The notes beneath the pieces are model-generated. The model was not told the origin of the DNA. It made no database searches and was given only the letters and a program-made list of their open reading frames with translations. A stretch of 64,000 bases of DNA from WHSW01 sp963851045. Lineage in GTDB: Bacteria > Actinomycetota > Thermoleophilia > Solirubrobacterales > 70-9. Below are positions 49,585 through 60,923 of the stretch, one piece after another; positions within the stretch are counted from its first letter, which is position 1; every line of letters starts with the position of its first letter. Position numbers and translations under genes: made by a program. The DNA lies in contig CAWKNC010000002.1 of assembly GCA_963851045.1 (NCBI GenBank), positions 1,426,001 to 1,490,000 of the forward strand, in the 5' to 3' direction.

Positions 49585-50274
49585 GTGGCTTTTTTGCGCT
49601 TTTGCACCCTCTCGTGGGCGTCGGCGACCATCCTCATGGCGACCTTGTTCGGCGCGCCAGCCGTCGAGGCATGGCCGAATCTCGACCGGCTGGGGACTTC
49701 GCTTCGAGCGAAGCCGTCGATAACCAAGGACCCGATCTCGTTCGGAGACAAGCGCAAACGCCAGATGGCCCGGTACTCAAAGCGCCACTACGGCAAGCGC
49801 GAATGGCGCCTCGACGATCCTCGCGTGATCGTCCTTCACTACACCGCCAGCGACAGCTACTCCTCGGTCTGGAACACCTTCAATGCGAACACGCCAAGCC
49901 TCGGCGAATCGCCGGGGACGTGCGCTCACTACGTGGTCGAGCAAGACGGGACGATCGACGAGCTCGTGCCACCGCGGATCCGGTGCCGCCACACGATCGG
50001 TCTCAATCACAGGTCGGTCGGCATTGAGATGGTCCAGGCGGCCGGACCTGGGTCGCACTGGGCCGACCAGCAGATCCTCAACCGGCGCAAGCAGATCCGC
50101 GCCGCCCTGCGCCTGGTGCGCTGGCTCCAGGACCGTTACGAGATCCCGACCAATGAGGTCATCGGCCACTCGATGGCCAACAACGACCGCTACTTCAAGG
50201 ATCTCCAGGGCTGGGTCAACGACCACACGGACTGGCTCAAGCGGGACGTCAAGGAGTTTCGCCGGCGGCTCTGA
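49585..50274 (+). CDS. Exported N-acetylmuramoyl-L-alanine amidase (Amidase_2)
   Basis: A 229-residue secreted wall amidase or peptidoglycan-recognition-type protein. A ribosome site (AGAAGG) precedes GTG 49585, then a signal peptide (to about residue 28, ending PAVEA). The Amidase_2 fold shows VIVLHYTASDSYSSVW with the first zinc His, HTIGLNHRSVGIEM in the middle and VIGHSMANND with the second His. It cleaves the glycan-peptide bond in wall turnover. Confidence 0.85.
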   Translation: MAFLRFCTLSWASATILMATLFGAPAVEAWPNLDRLGTSLRAKPSITKDPISFGDKRKRQMARYSKRHYGKREWRLDDPRVIVLHYTASDSYSSVWNTFNANTPSLGESPGTCAHYVVEQDGTIDELVPPRIRCRHTIGLNHRSVGIEMVQAAGPGSHWADQQILNRRKQIRAALRLVRWLQDRYEIPTNEVIGHSMANNDRYFKDLQGWVNDHTDWLKRDVKEFRRRL

Positions 50275-50319
50275 GGCGCGGTTGCGGATCGCGGGGCCAA
50301 TCCCGGGTAGTAGCGGCGC

Positions 50320-50427
50320 GTGTTCGTTTTCTTCTCCAATCGCCTCGGCTGCGCCGGCTCGCTGCTGCTCTCACTCGCGGTGACCGCGATCCTCCTGCTC
50401 CTCCTCGGGGTCCTCGACACGGGTTGA
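50320..50427 (+). CDS. 35-residue FFSNRLG membrane protein
   Basis: From GTG 50320 a 35-residue product VFVFFSNRLGCAGSLLLSLA... with one membrane helix (about 12-31) ending in D-T-G. Small proteins with this FFSNRxGCxGS start are, from memory, widespread in actinobacteria and of unknown function. It is convergent with folC and overlaps its 3' end by 57 bases, where FolC is low-complexity, supporting the idea that the folC tail is free to vary. Confidence 0.6.
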   Translation: MFVFFSNRLGCAGSLLLSLAVTAILLLLLGVLDTG

Positions 50428-51684
50428 GCCCTGCGCGCCGGCTGCCGTCGCGTGGCGCAGGAGGTAGTGCGAGCCGGTGACGAGTGCGACTCCCCCCTTT
50501 TCGCGCGCAATCGCGCGTGCCCGCTCGATCGCGGACGCCGGGTCGGCCTCGGTCTCGATCGAGGCGATTCCGGCAGCGCGCGCGAGGCCAGCGAGCTCCG
50601 CTGCCGGCAGCGCGCGTGCACCGGGCCGGCCCGCCGTCGCGAGCTGATCGGCGGGGATCTCGGTCGCGATGAGCCCGGCAAGGGCGGGCGCCAGTGCGCC
50701 GAGCAGACCACGCGCGTCCTTGTCGGCGAGAACCGCCAGCGCGGCAAATACCGGACGCTCACCCGCGACCGCCGGCAGCGCCTCAGCGAGTGCGGCTGCG
50801 CCCGGCGGGTTGTGGGCGGCATCGAGAACCATCACCGGGTCGGCCTCGATGAGCTGCATCCGGCCTGGAAGCTCGAGGCCGGCCGCGACCTCGACCACGG
50901 CCTCGGCGTCGAGGGTGTCGAGGATCGCCTCCGCCGCCGCGAGGGCGACGGCGAAGTTGCGACGCAGATACGGCGCCGCGGAGGGCAGCTCGATCTGGGC
51001 CGACAGGTCGCGGACCGAGACCACGCGGGCACCGCGCCCGCGTGCGGTCACTCGCGCCAGGTTCTCGACGTCGGCGGCGAGCGGGCCGGTGACGAGCACC
51101 GACTGCGGCTGCAGGACCGCCAGCTTCTCGGCCGCGATCTCGAGCTCGGTCTCGCCGAGGAACTGTGTGTGCTCGAGCCCGACCGAGGTGAGGACCGTGA
51201 CCTTCGACGCGAGGACGTTGGTGGCATCGAGGCGACCGCCGAGCCCGGCCTCGATCACGCCGACGTCGACCCCGGCGGCGGCAAGTGCCACGAACGCAAC
51301 GGCCGTGTCGGCCTCGAACTGGGTCACCGACTCGCCCTCGCCGAGCGTGCGATCCACGGTCGCGACCGCCTGGGCGACACGCTCAGCTGCCGCCGCGAAC
51401 GCCTCGGGCGCGATCTCGGCCCCGCGGATCTGGATGCGCTCACGCCAGCGCTCGTCGTGGGGTGAGAGGTAGGCGCCCGCGCTCACCCCGTGTGCCTCCA
51501 GCAGCGCCGCGATGATCTGCGTGGTGGACGACTTACCGTTGGTCCCGACCACGTGGATCGCCTGGAAGCGGTGCTGGGGCATGCCGAGCACCGATACGAG
51601 CTTTGAGATGCGCTCGAGCCCGAACACCATCCCGAGCGGTTCGCGCGAGGCGAGAAACGCCTCCGCTTGCTCAGCGCTCCACAC
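50371..51684 (-). CDS. folC: Folylpolyglutamate synthase/dihydrofolate synthase
   Basis: FolC adds glutamates to folates, and often makes dihydrofolate. The 437-residue Mur-ligase-type protein has the P-loop VVGTNGKSSTTQI near 45-57 and the YLSPH motif, then the C-terminal Mur domain. The last ~19 residues (EDPEEEQEDRGHRE) are acidic and overlap the small plus-strand gene. valS-folC adjacency is common. Confidence 0.93.
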   Translation of the reverse strand: MWSAEQAEAFLASREPLGMVFGLERISKLVSVLGMPQHRFQAIHVVGTNGKSSTTQIIAALLEAHGVSAGAYLSPHDERWRERIQIRGAEIAPEAFAAAAERVAQAVATVDRTLGEGESVTQFEADTAVAFVALAAAGVDVGVIEAGLGGRLDATNVLASKVTVLTSVGLEHTQFLGETELEIAAEKLAVLQPQSVLVTGPLAADVENLARVTARGRGARVVSVRDLSAQIELPSAAPYLRRNFAVALAAAEAILDTLDAEAVVEVAAGLELPGRMQLIEADPVMVLDAAHNPPGAAALAEALPAVAGERPVFAALAVLADKDARGLLGALAPALAGLIATEIPADQLATAGRPGARALPAAELAGLARAAGIASIETEADPASAIERARAIAREKGGVALVTGSHYLLRHATAAGAQGSTRVEDPEEEQEDRGHRE

Positions 51685-51696
51685 GTTTCTGCGCGC

Positions 51697-54274
51697 TCAG
51701 CCGAGCTCGGCGAGCTCGGCCCGGTAGCGCTCGAGCTTCGCGCGCTCAGCCTCGACGACCTCCGACGGCGCCTTGGCGACAAAGCCCTCGTTCGCGAGTT
51801 TGCGCTCCGCGCGCTCAACCTCGCCCTCGAGCTTGGTGCGACGCTCGTTGAGCCGCTCCTCTGCCTGACCGGTATCGACCTCCGCCGACGCGAGTACCTC
51901 GATTGGTCCGATCGTCGTCAGGGCGTCGCCGCCCTCAGCCTTGAAGTCCAGCCTTGCAAGCCGACCGACGAGCTCGTGCGGCTGGGCACTGCCCGTGACG
52001 CGAGCGGGCAGAACGCTTGCCGCCGCGACGCCGCTGAGCTCTCGCCAGCGCCGCACCTCGCGTGTGACCTCGATCGCCTCTGCGAGGGTGGCCTCGGCCT
52101 CGTCGTCGAAGCGGTCGCGATCGGGGTCCGGGTAGCCGGAGACCATCAGCATCTTCTCGGCCGTTAGGCGTGTATGACCAGATCTCCTCGGTGACGAACG
52201 GCATCACGGGGTGTGCAAGCGCCAGCACGCGGCCGAGGACGTGAAGAAGATTGCCGGCCGCCTGCGGCTCCCCCTCCCAGAGGCGTGGTTTGACGATCTC
52301 GAGGTACCAGTCGCACAGCTCGGAGTAAAAGAACGAGTACAGCTCGAGCGCGCCGTGGGCGAAATCGTAGGTCTCGAAGGCGTCGGTGACCGACTCAATC
52401 GTGCGCTCGAGGCGCGAGACGATCCAACGGTCCTCGATCGTCGCGTCATTCGGAGCCGCCGTGGCGTCGCCGGCGTTGAGCAGCACCAACCGCGAGGCGT
52501 TCCACATCTTGTTGGCCAGGTCGCGCCCCTGCTGGACACGCTCCGCCGAAAAGCGGAAGTCCTGAGTCGACGACATCGCGAGCAGGCCGAAGCGCAGTGC
52601 GTCGGCGCCGTGGACCTCGATCTCGTCGAGCGGGTCGATGCCGGTGCCTAGGGACTTCGACATCCGGCGACCGTCTGGAGCCTGGACCACCGGGTGCACG
52701 TAGACGTCGCGAAATGGGATCTCGCCGGCAAACTCGATGCCCATCATCACCATCCGGGCAACCCAGAGGAAGATGATCTCGCGGGCGGTGGTGAGAAAGC
52801 TCGTCGGATAAAAGGCCCGCAAATGGGGCGTTTCGTCGGGCCATCCAAGCGTGGCAAAGGGCCAGAGCGCCGAGCTGAACCAGGTGTCGAGAACATCGGT
52901 TTCCCGCGTCAGCGAGTCGGGGTCGATGCCGCGCTCACGAGCTGCCTCGGCAGCCAGCTCGGCCGACTCGGCGACGATCTCCTCGCCCTCGGGGCCGTAC
53001 CAGACCGGGATCTGGTGGCCCCACCAGAGCTGGCGCGAGACACACCAGGGTCGGATGTTTCGCATCCACTCGAGATAGACCCGCTTGTAGTTCTCGGGAA
53101 CGATCCGAACTTCGTCGCGTTCCACGACGTCGATCGCGGGAGCCGCAAGCTCCTCCATCCGGCAGAACCACTGCAGCGAGATCAGTGGCTCGATCCGCTC
53201 GCCCGATCGTTCGGAAAAGGGCACGGAGTGCTCATAGGGCTGCTCGCCCCTTAGAAGCCCCTGTTCGCGAAGCGCAGCGACGACGGCCTCCGAGGCCTCC
53301 GCCGCGCTCTTGCCCTCGAAGTCGGCGCCGGCCGCCGCGTTCATGCGCCCGTCCTCGCCGATCACTGAAATCTCCTCGAGGCCGTGCTTGCGCCCGATCT
53401 CGAAGTCGTTGGGGTCATGACCCGGCGTGATCTTGAGCGCACCCGTGCCGAACTCGGGATCGACGTGCTCGTCGGCGATCACCGGCAGGCGGCGACCGAC
53501 GATCGGGAGAATCACATGGCTGCCGACGAGCGCCCGATAGCGGTCGTCGTTGGGATGCACTGCGACGGCCGTGTCGGCGAGCATCGTCTCCGGGCGCACG
53601 GTGGCAACCGTCAGGGCGCCCTCACCGCTCTCGAGCGGATAGTCGATCTCATAGAGCGTGTCGGTGACGTCCTCGTTGACGACCTCGAGGTCTGAGATCG
53701 CCGAACGTGAACCGGGATCCCAGTTGACGAGGTAGTTGTCGCGGTAGATCAGGCCCTTCTCGTACAGCGAGACGAACACCCGGTAAACGGCCTTGACGTA
53801 GCCGTCGTCGAGCGTGAACCGCTCGCGGTCGTAATCGCATGAAGCGCCGAGGCGCTTGTACTGCTCGACGATCTCGCCGCCGTACTGCTCGCGCCATTCC
53901 CATACGCGCTCGACGAAGGCCTCGCGGCCGAGCTCATGGCGAGAGGTGCCCTGCGCCCGAAGCTGCTTCTCCACCACCATCTGGGTACCGATCCCGGCGT
54001 GGTCGGTGCCCAGGATCCAGAGCGCGTTGCGTCCGCGCATGCGGTTTATCCGCGTCAGCGTGTCCTGCACGGAGCCGTTGAGCGCATGGCCCATGTGCAG
54101 CGCCCCGGTCACGTTAGGCGGCGGAATCGCGATCGAGTAGTTCTCGTCAGGAGTTCCTTCCGCCGGAGGGTCGAAGGCGCCGCTGGCCTCCCAGGCAGCG
54201 AAGATCCGCTGCTCGACCTCGCTCGGATCCCAGCGCGTCGTCGCTTCCAGCTTGGCTTTGCGCGCCGCATCCAT
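51697..54274 (-). CDS. valS: Valyl-tRNA synthetase, frame broken near C-terminus
   Basis: Class Ia synthetase charging tRNA-Val. HIGH is PPPNVTGALHMGHALN near 52-67 and KMSKS is GRRMSKSLGTG near 531. The main frame runs 54274 to about 52170, then turns to Arg-rich nonsense (to 51935). The proper continuation lies one base out: LTAEKMLMVSGYPDPD, then the C-terminal coiled coil VERAERKLANEGFVAKAPS, and stop at 51697. So a single extra base near 52166-52176 (TACACGCC region) breaks the gene. As valS is essential, a sequence error is the simplest explanation. Confidence 0.92.
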
Positions 54275-54399
54275 CGGAGCGGCGATGTTAGTGCGGCGCG
54301 CGGGTGCGGCTCCGCGGGCGCCTTACGGGACGCGGACGTCTTCCTGGAACGAAGCGGCTCGACCCGATACGGTGGGCTGCGGTCAACCGGGAGGCAGGC

Positions 54400-56646
54400 A
54401 TGGGGCTCAGGACGGCGGCGCGGGTAGTTCGCGATCTCAGAAGCTGGCGGATCGTTACCGGGCTCGGTGTCGCGTTCGTTTGTCTGGCAGTGACGGGGTC
54501 GGCCCTCTCCGCATCGCAGGAGCAGATCGAGCGCGGCTCGAACGCGACGCTCTGCCGCGGGCAGGCAGCGACGATTTCCGGCACGTCCGGCGACGATCAG
54601 CTGCTCGGCACCGACGGCGACGACGTGATCGCGGCAGGCGCCGGCGATGACGTGATCCTGGCCCTGGCGGGCGACGACGTCGTCTGCGGCGAGGGCGGTA
54701 ACGATGAGATCCGCGGCCGCGCTGGTGACGATGAGCTTCATGGAGGCCGCGGAGAAGACCTGATCTCGGCGGGCCGCGGCGACGACGAGCTGTTCGGCCG
54801 GCGCGACAGCGATCGCCTCTTCGGTAATGCGGGCGACGATGAGCTCGACGGGGGCAAGGCCAGCGATGCCTGCGCCGGCGGCAACGGGGACGACCGGCGG
54901 CGTAGGTGCGAGTCGCGGGCCTCAGCCAGCCCCGTCGACACCCCGCCCCGAGCGATCCGCGATACAGCGATCACGAGCGAGGACGCTTCTCCGAGCGCAA
55001 TCGCGGTCCTGGCGAACGACACCGACCTCGACGGAGGGCCGAAGTCGATCGCAGCCGTCAGCCAACCTGCGCGTGGCACGGTCGTGATCACAGGTGGCGG
55101 CACCGGACTCACCTACGAGCCCGACCCGAACTACTGCGACGACTCGGGAGCAACCGACGACTTCACGTATGACCTTGCCCCCGGTGGGTCGACGGCCACG
55201 GTCGCGGTCACGGTCAGCTGCGTCGATGATCCGCCTGGCGCCTCGCGCGATTCGGCGGTCACGAGCGAGGATGCTCCTCCGGGCGCAATCGCGGTATTGG
55301 CAAACGACATCGACCTCGATGGAGGGCCGAAGTCGATCGCAGCCGTCAGCCAACCTGCGCATGGCGCGGTCGTGATCACAGGTGGCGGGTCCGGGCTCAC
55401 CTACGAGCCCGCTCCGAACTATTGCGACGACTCAGGGGCAACCGACGACTTCACCTATGACCTTGCCCCCGGTGGCTCGACGGCCACGGTCGCGGTCACG
55501 GTCAGCTGCGTCACCGGCTCGCCCGGTCTAACTACGTCGGCCGGCACCACGGCCTACACGGAAGGTAATCCGGCGGCCCCAGTCGACCCCGGCCTCGGCG
55601 TCACCAACCCAGACGCACGCCTGACTGGTGCCACGGTCGCGATCACCGCCAACTTTGCCAGCCCTCAGGACAGGCTCGACTTCTCGAACCAGAGCGGTAT
55701 CAGCGGAACCTACAATGGCGCAACCGGCCAGCTCACGTTAAGCGGCGACGCCTCGGTGGATGCCTATCGCAACGCGCTGCGCTCGGTGGGATATGCCAAC
55801 AGCTCCCAGAATCCCAGCACAGCCACCCGCACGGTCGGTTTCACGATTCGAGACGGTACGGGGAGTAGCACGACCGAGGCCAAGGACGTCACGGTGACCG
55901 CGGTTAATTCGGCGCCAATAGCCGTCGATGGCGCCAATATTTCCACCGGCGAGAACAGCACGACCACCTTTGTCGCACCTGGAACGCTCTTCAACGACAG
56001 CGACCCCGAAGGCGACCCGATCACGGTGTCGCAGGTCAACGGCGACCCGGCGAAGGTCGGAGTGGAGTTCGCGCTGCCGGACGGCGTCCTGCTCAAGCAG
56101 GACGCGAACGGACAGTGGCGCTGGAGGCCCAGACGCGGCCTATGACTACCTCGCCCAGGGTCAGACGGCGCAATCGGAGTGGACCTACCGCGCAAGCGAT
56201 GGCCTTCTTGAGTCCAACCTCGCCAAGAACGTGATCACGGTCATCGGCGTCAACGACGCTCCGGTGGTGACGACCTCGGCGGGCACCACCGCTTACACCG
56301 AGGGCGATCCCGCGACGCCGGTTGATCCAGGTCTCACCGCCGGCGACGTGGACACGAATATCGCTTCGGCGACCGTCTCGATCACGGCCAACTTCCAAAG
56401 CGGTGAGGATGAACTCGACTTCACGAACCAGCTCGGGATCACCGGCAGTTACAACTCCGGGACGGGCGTACTCAGCCTGACCGGCACTGCCCCTCCGGCC
56501 GACTACCAAACCGCCCTGCGCTCGGTTGGCTACCGAAACACCTCCGCAACCCCGTCGACCGCCAGCCGCACCGTCAGCTTCCAGGCCAGTGACGGCATTG
56601 TCGCGAGCTTGACTGCGACCAAGACCGTCTCGGTGACGGCGGTGCC

Positions 56647-56650
<4 letters not shown>
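54400..56650 (+). CDS. Surface protein: RTX repeats plus cadherin-like domains, frame broken
   Basis: Start ATG 54400 with ribosome site GGGAGG and a signal-type hydrophobic segment (about 19-43). Residues ~55-165 are RTX-type nonapeptides (GDDVIAAGAGDDVILALAGD). Two near-identical 96-residue cadherin-like units follow (ITSEDA/GAIAVLAND, FTYDLAPGGSTATVAVTVSC), then two TTSAGTTAYTEG domains around a middle cadherin-like domain. The frame stops at 56145 after NGQWRW; one base out, PDAAYDYLAQGQTAQSEWTY continues to 56648. Likely a calcium-stabilised adhesin; the break near 56120-56130 may be a sequence error. Confidence 0.75.
54961..55512 (+). repeat. 288-bp-period direct duplication
   Basis: 54961-55224 and 55249-55512 are nearly identical at the base level (period 288, encoding 96 residues). 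Long stretches, such as GGAGGGCCGAAGTCGATCGC, are unchanged. Recent duplication of a cadherin-like domain inside the surface-protein gene. Confidence 0.85.
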
Positions 56651-57936
<1,286 letters not shown>

Positions 57937-58120
57937 AGCGCTGTCTCCCTTCGGTATTGACGTCCGGGACCGCCGCGATTGAGATTACGGCACGACCGGC
58001 ATCGGTTGGACCCGAAGTTGTTACGCGGCCGCGTGCGTGGTCCCTGCCTGCGGTGCGCGAGTTGCACCTAGCCGCGCGGCAAGGAGGGGCGCCGTCGGCG
58101 ATCGGAGCCTTGTATGACCC

Positions 58121-59038
58121 GTGGGTCGAGAAGGAGTCCGATCGCCTGAGATCTGGGAGCTGGCGCTGCGCCAGCACGGCGTCATCAGTCGCGGGCAGCT
58201 ATTGGCGCTCGGGTTGAATGACGACGCGATCCACCACCGCTGCGAGACCGGCCGCCTCTATCGCGTGCGACGCGGCGTCTATCTGGTGGGCAGGCCGGGC
58301 CTCAGCCGCTCAAGCGAGCTCATGGCGGCGGTTCTGGCGTGTGGCACGGGGGCCGTGCTGAGTCACCGGTCCGCCGCCGAGCTGTACTCACTCATTGCCG
58401 GAGTCGCCGACCCGATCGAGATCACCGTGCCCGCCGAGCGACGAACGAGGCAGCGAGGGATCCGAGTCCACCGCCGCGACCTCGATGAGAGCGAGCGCGC
58501 AGTCCATGAGAGCCTGCCCCTCACCGCCCCCGCCTGCACCCTGCTCGACCTCGCGACCCTCCTCCCCGAGCGCGAGCTCGAAGCTGCCATCGCCCAAGCC
58601 GACAAGCTGGACCTCATCACCCCACCCGCGCTGCGGCTCGCAATGAAGACGATGCCGCCGCGGCCAGGCAAGTCGAAGCTCGCCAACCTTCTCGACCACC
58701 ACGCATTCACCCTCACCGACTCAGAACTGGAGCGGCGGTTCCTGCCGATCGCGAGGGCGGCGGGTCTCTCAAAGCCCCTTACACAGCAGTGGCTCCATGG
58801 CTACCGCCTTGACTTCTATTGGCCGGAGCTCGGCCTCGTGGTCGAGACCGACGGCCTTCGCTACCACCGCACCGCAACCGCGCAAGCTCGCGATCGGACG
58901 CGCGACCAGGTCATGACGGCGGCGGGCCTGACGGTGCTGCGCTTCACCCACGCCCAGGTCCACTACGAACGCCGGCGAGTGGTGACAACCCTGGCGAGCA
59001 CAGCCCGCCGTCTGCAAGCAGATCGGAAGATCGCCTGA
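58121..59038 (+). CDS. AbiEi-type wHTH plus DUF559/Vsr-like nuclease domain (copy 2)
   Basis: A 305-residue paralogue of the gene at 39346. The N-terminal wHTH reads VISRGQLLALGLNDDAIHHR, then GRLYRVRRGVYLVG and LSHRSAAEL, with shared spacing. The C-terminal domain has YRLDFYWPELGLVVETDGLR, the same D and E-x-D pattern, and a late LRFTHAQVHYERR. It lies on the plus strand between clpX and clpP, where the two are normally adjacent, so it looks inserted. No toxin partner is seen. Confidence 0.8.
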   Translation: MGREGVRSPEIWELALRQHGVISRGQLLALGLNDDAIHHRCETGRLYRVRRGVYLVGRPGLSRSSELMAAVLACGTGAVLSHRSAAELYSLIAGVADPIEITVPAERRTRQRGIRVHRRDLDESERAVHESLPLTAPACTLLDLATLLPERELEAAIAQADKLDLITPPALRLAMKTMPPRPGKSKLANLLDHHAFTLTDSELERRFLPIARAAGLSKPLTQQWLHGYRLDFYWPELGLVVETDGLRYHRTATAQARDRTRDQVMTAAGLTVLRFTHAQVHYERRRVVTTLASTARRLQADRKIA

Positions 59039-59095
59039 CCCAGGGGTCGTGCAGGGTTCCGATGTGGCGGGGACGGCGCCGAGGCGCCGGGGGAG

Positions 59096-59680
59096 CTAGT
59101 GGTGCTCGATTACGCGGTCGACGATGTTGTACTCGTTGGCCTCTTCGGCGGACATGAAGTAGTCGCGCTCGGTGTCCTTCGTGACCTTCTCGAAGGGCTG
59201 GCCGGTGTGCTTGGCGATGATCTCGTCGAGACGGCGGCGGACGTCGATGATCTCCTTGGCGTGGATCTCGATGTCGGTCGCCTGGCCCTGGAAGCCCGCG
59301 GACACCTGATGGATCAGGATCTTCGAGTTCGGCGTGGCCATCCGCTTGCCCTGGGCACCGGCCGACAGCAGCAGCGCACCCATGCTCATCGCGACGCCGA
59401 CGCAGATCGTCTGCACGTCGGGCTTGATGTACTGCATCGTGTCGTAAATCGCCAGCCCCGCGTAGACGGACCCGCCTGGCGAGTTGACGTAAATCGAGAT
59501 GTCCTTGTCGGGGTCCTCGGACTCGAGATGGATCAGCTGCGCGACGATCAGGTTCGCGATGTCCTCGGTCACCGGGGTGCCGAGAAAGATGATCCGCTCG
59601 TTGAGAAGGCGCGAGTAGATGTCGAACGCGCGCTCGCCGCGTGACGTCTGCTCAACGACCATTGGAACCAGAGGGCTCAT
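59096..59680 (-). CDS. clpP: ATP-dependent Clp protease proteolytic subunit
   Basis: Serine peptidase of the Clp complex. The 194-residue protein has the catalytic Ser in ICVGVAMSMGALLLSAG near 91-107, His in ILIHQVSAGFQG near 117-128 and the expected late Asp. The start is chosen at ATG 59680. Only one clpP is present in the window; many actinobacteria have two. A TATACACT box just upstream suggests a nearly leaderless mRNA. Confidence 0.96.
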   Translation of the reverse strand: MSPLVPMVVEQTSRGERAFDIYSRLLNERIIFLGTPVTEDIANLIVAQLIHLESEDPDKDISIYVNSPGGSVYAGLAIYDTMQYIKPDVQTICVGVAMSMGALLLSAGAQGKRMATPNSKILIHQVSAGFQGQATDIEIHAKEIIDVRRRLDEIIAKHTGQPFEKVTKDTERDYFMSAEEANEYNIVDRVIEHH

Positions 59681-59690
59681 GAGGTCGGTG

Positions 59691-59698
59691 AGTGTATA
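59691..59698 (-). promoter_or_regulatory. Putative clpP -10 box
   Basis: TATACACT on the minus strand ends ten bases upstream of the clpP ATG, placing transcription start a few bases before the codon. The same TACACT hexamer is found upstream of holA (16524) and mreC (47651), suggesting a recurrent -10 in this genome. A -35 was not obvious. Confidence 0.45.
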
Positions 59699-59819
59699 GA
59701 ACGCCCTCGGCGGCTCTTTCGAGTTTTCGGCTACCGCTGCTGCCGAGACGGCCTGCGCGCTGGATCCGCCGCGAGGCTGTCATAGAGTCGGCCGGTATGG
59801 CCTGCCGGGCGAGTTAGCA

Positions 59820-60923
59820 GTGGATCCATTCGCCGCTGACGACCTCGTCCTCTCGATCGCCCTGCTGCAGGCGGTGATCGCGCTTCTCATCGTGCGCTTT
59901 CTCGATCTCTACGAGCGCGAGCCGATCGGTGTGATCGCGTTGCTGTTCTTGTGGGGAGCGGTCGGCGCGGGGTTGCTGGCCTCCGCCGGAAACACGGCCC
60001 TGGAGGGTGCGCTACCGCGCGACGTCGAGGTGGTATTCGGCGACGCCATCTCAGCACCGTTGGTCGAGGAGGTCGCGAAGGGTCTGGCGCTGGTGATGGT
60101 GGTCGTCGCGTCGCGGTGGGCGCATCGGCGGTTTGGCGTGTTCGAGTTCGACGGCGTTACCGATGGAATCGTCTACGGCGCCGCGATCGGCATCGGATTT
60201 GCCTTCTCCGAGGACCTCTTCTACTTCTTCCGCGAGGCCCGCGCCGAGGGTGTCGGCGACGCCCTGGGTGTGTTCTTGGATCGCCGTGACTTCTTCGGGC
60301 CCGCGATGCTCCGCCATGCGATCTGGACGGCGACCTTCGGCGCCGGCCTCGGCCTCGCAACGTGGTCGCGCACATGGAAGGGGCGCGTCGGCTGGCCGGC
60401 GCTTGGGCTCGTGGCTGCGATTGCCATGCACGCCGTCAACAACGGCCTGATTCCGATCTGGCTCGCCATCAAGTACGGCTACGAGACCACGTATGACTAC
60501 TTCGCCGTGGGAGTGCCGGTCGCGCTCGCCGACCGCATGGACGCCACCGCAGGCTCTGCCACCGACGCACTGCGCTGGATCTCGTGGATCTACGTGGTTG
60601 CCTTCTTCGCCGCGATTGCGGCCTGGCTCGCCTACCAGCGCCGGGTCATACGCGAGGAGTTGGAGCCGGAGGCCGAGAGCGGACTGATCAGCGCCGACGA
60701 GGCGGCAGATGCCGCGAGCTTTAGCCGGCGCAGCCGCCGCGAGCTGAGCTACCTGCGCTCGGGTGATCTCGACAGCGCCCGCTCGACCAGCGCGCTGTGT
60801 CGCGCACTCGCCGAGCTCGCGTTCGCGAAGCGGCGCCTATCGGGACGCGAAGACGAGCGTGAAGAGGTAAACCGGCGCCGCGCGGATGTCCGCGACGTGA
60901 TCGCGGCGCGCGAGTCGCGCTAG
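59820..60923 (+). CDS. PrsW-family intramembrane metalloprotease
   Basis: A 367-residue membrane protein beginning GTG. It has about eight helices in the first ~275 residues and the PrsW motifs: EEVAKG near 82-87, FSEDLFYFF near 128, LRHAIW near 162 and MHAVNNG near 203, holding the putative zinc ligands. The C-terminal ~100 residues are a charged, helical cytoplasmic tail. PrsW relatives cleave membrane anti-sigma factors; the target here is unknown. Confidence 0.8.
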   Translation: MDPFAADDLVLSIALLQAVIALLIVRFLDLYEREPIGVIALLFLWGAVGAGLLASAGNTALEGALPRDVEVVFGDAISAPLVEEVAKGLALVMVVVASRWAHRRFGVFEFDGVTDGIVYGAAIGIGFAFSEDLFYFFREARAEGVGDALGVFLDRRDFFGPAMLRHAIWTATFGAGLGLATWSRTWKGRVGWPALGLVAAIAMHAVNNGLIPIWLAIKYGYETTYDYFAVGVPVALADRMDATAGSATDALRWISWIYVVAFFAAIAAWLAYQRRVIREELEPEAESGLISADEAADAASFSRRSRRELSYLRSGDLDSARSTSALCRALAELAFAKRRLSGREDEREEVNRRRADVRDVIAARESR

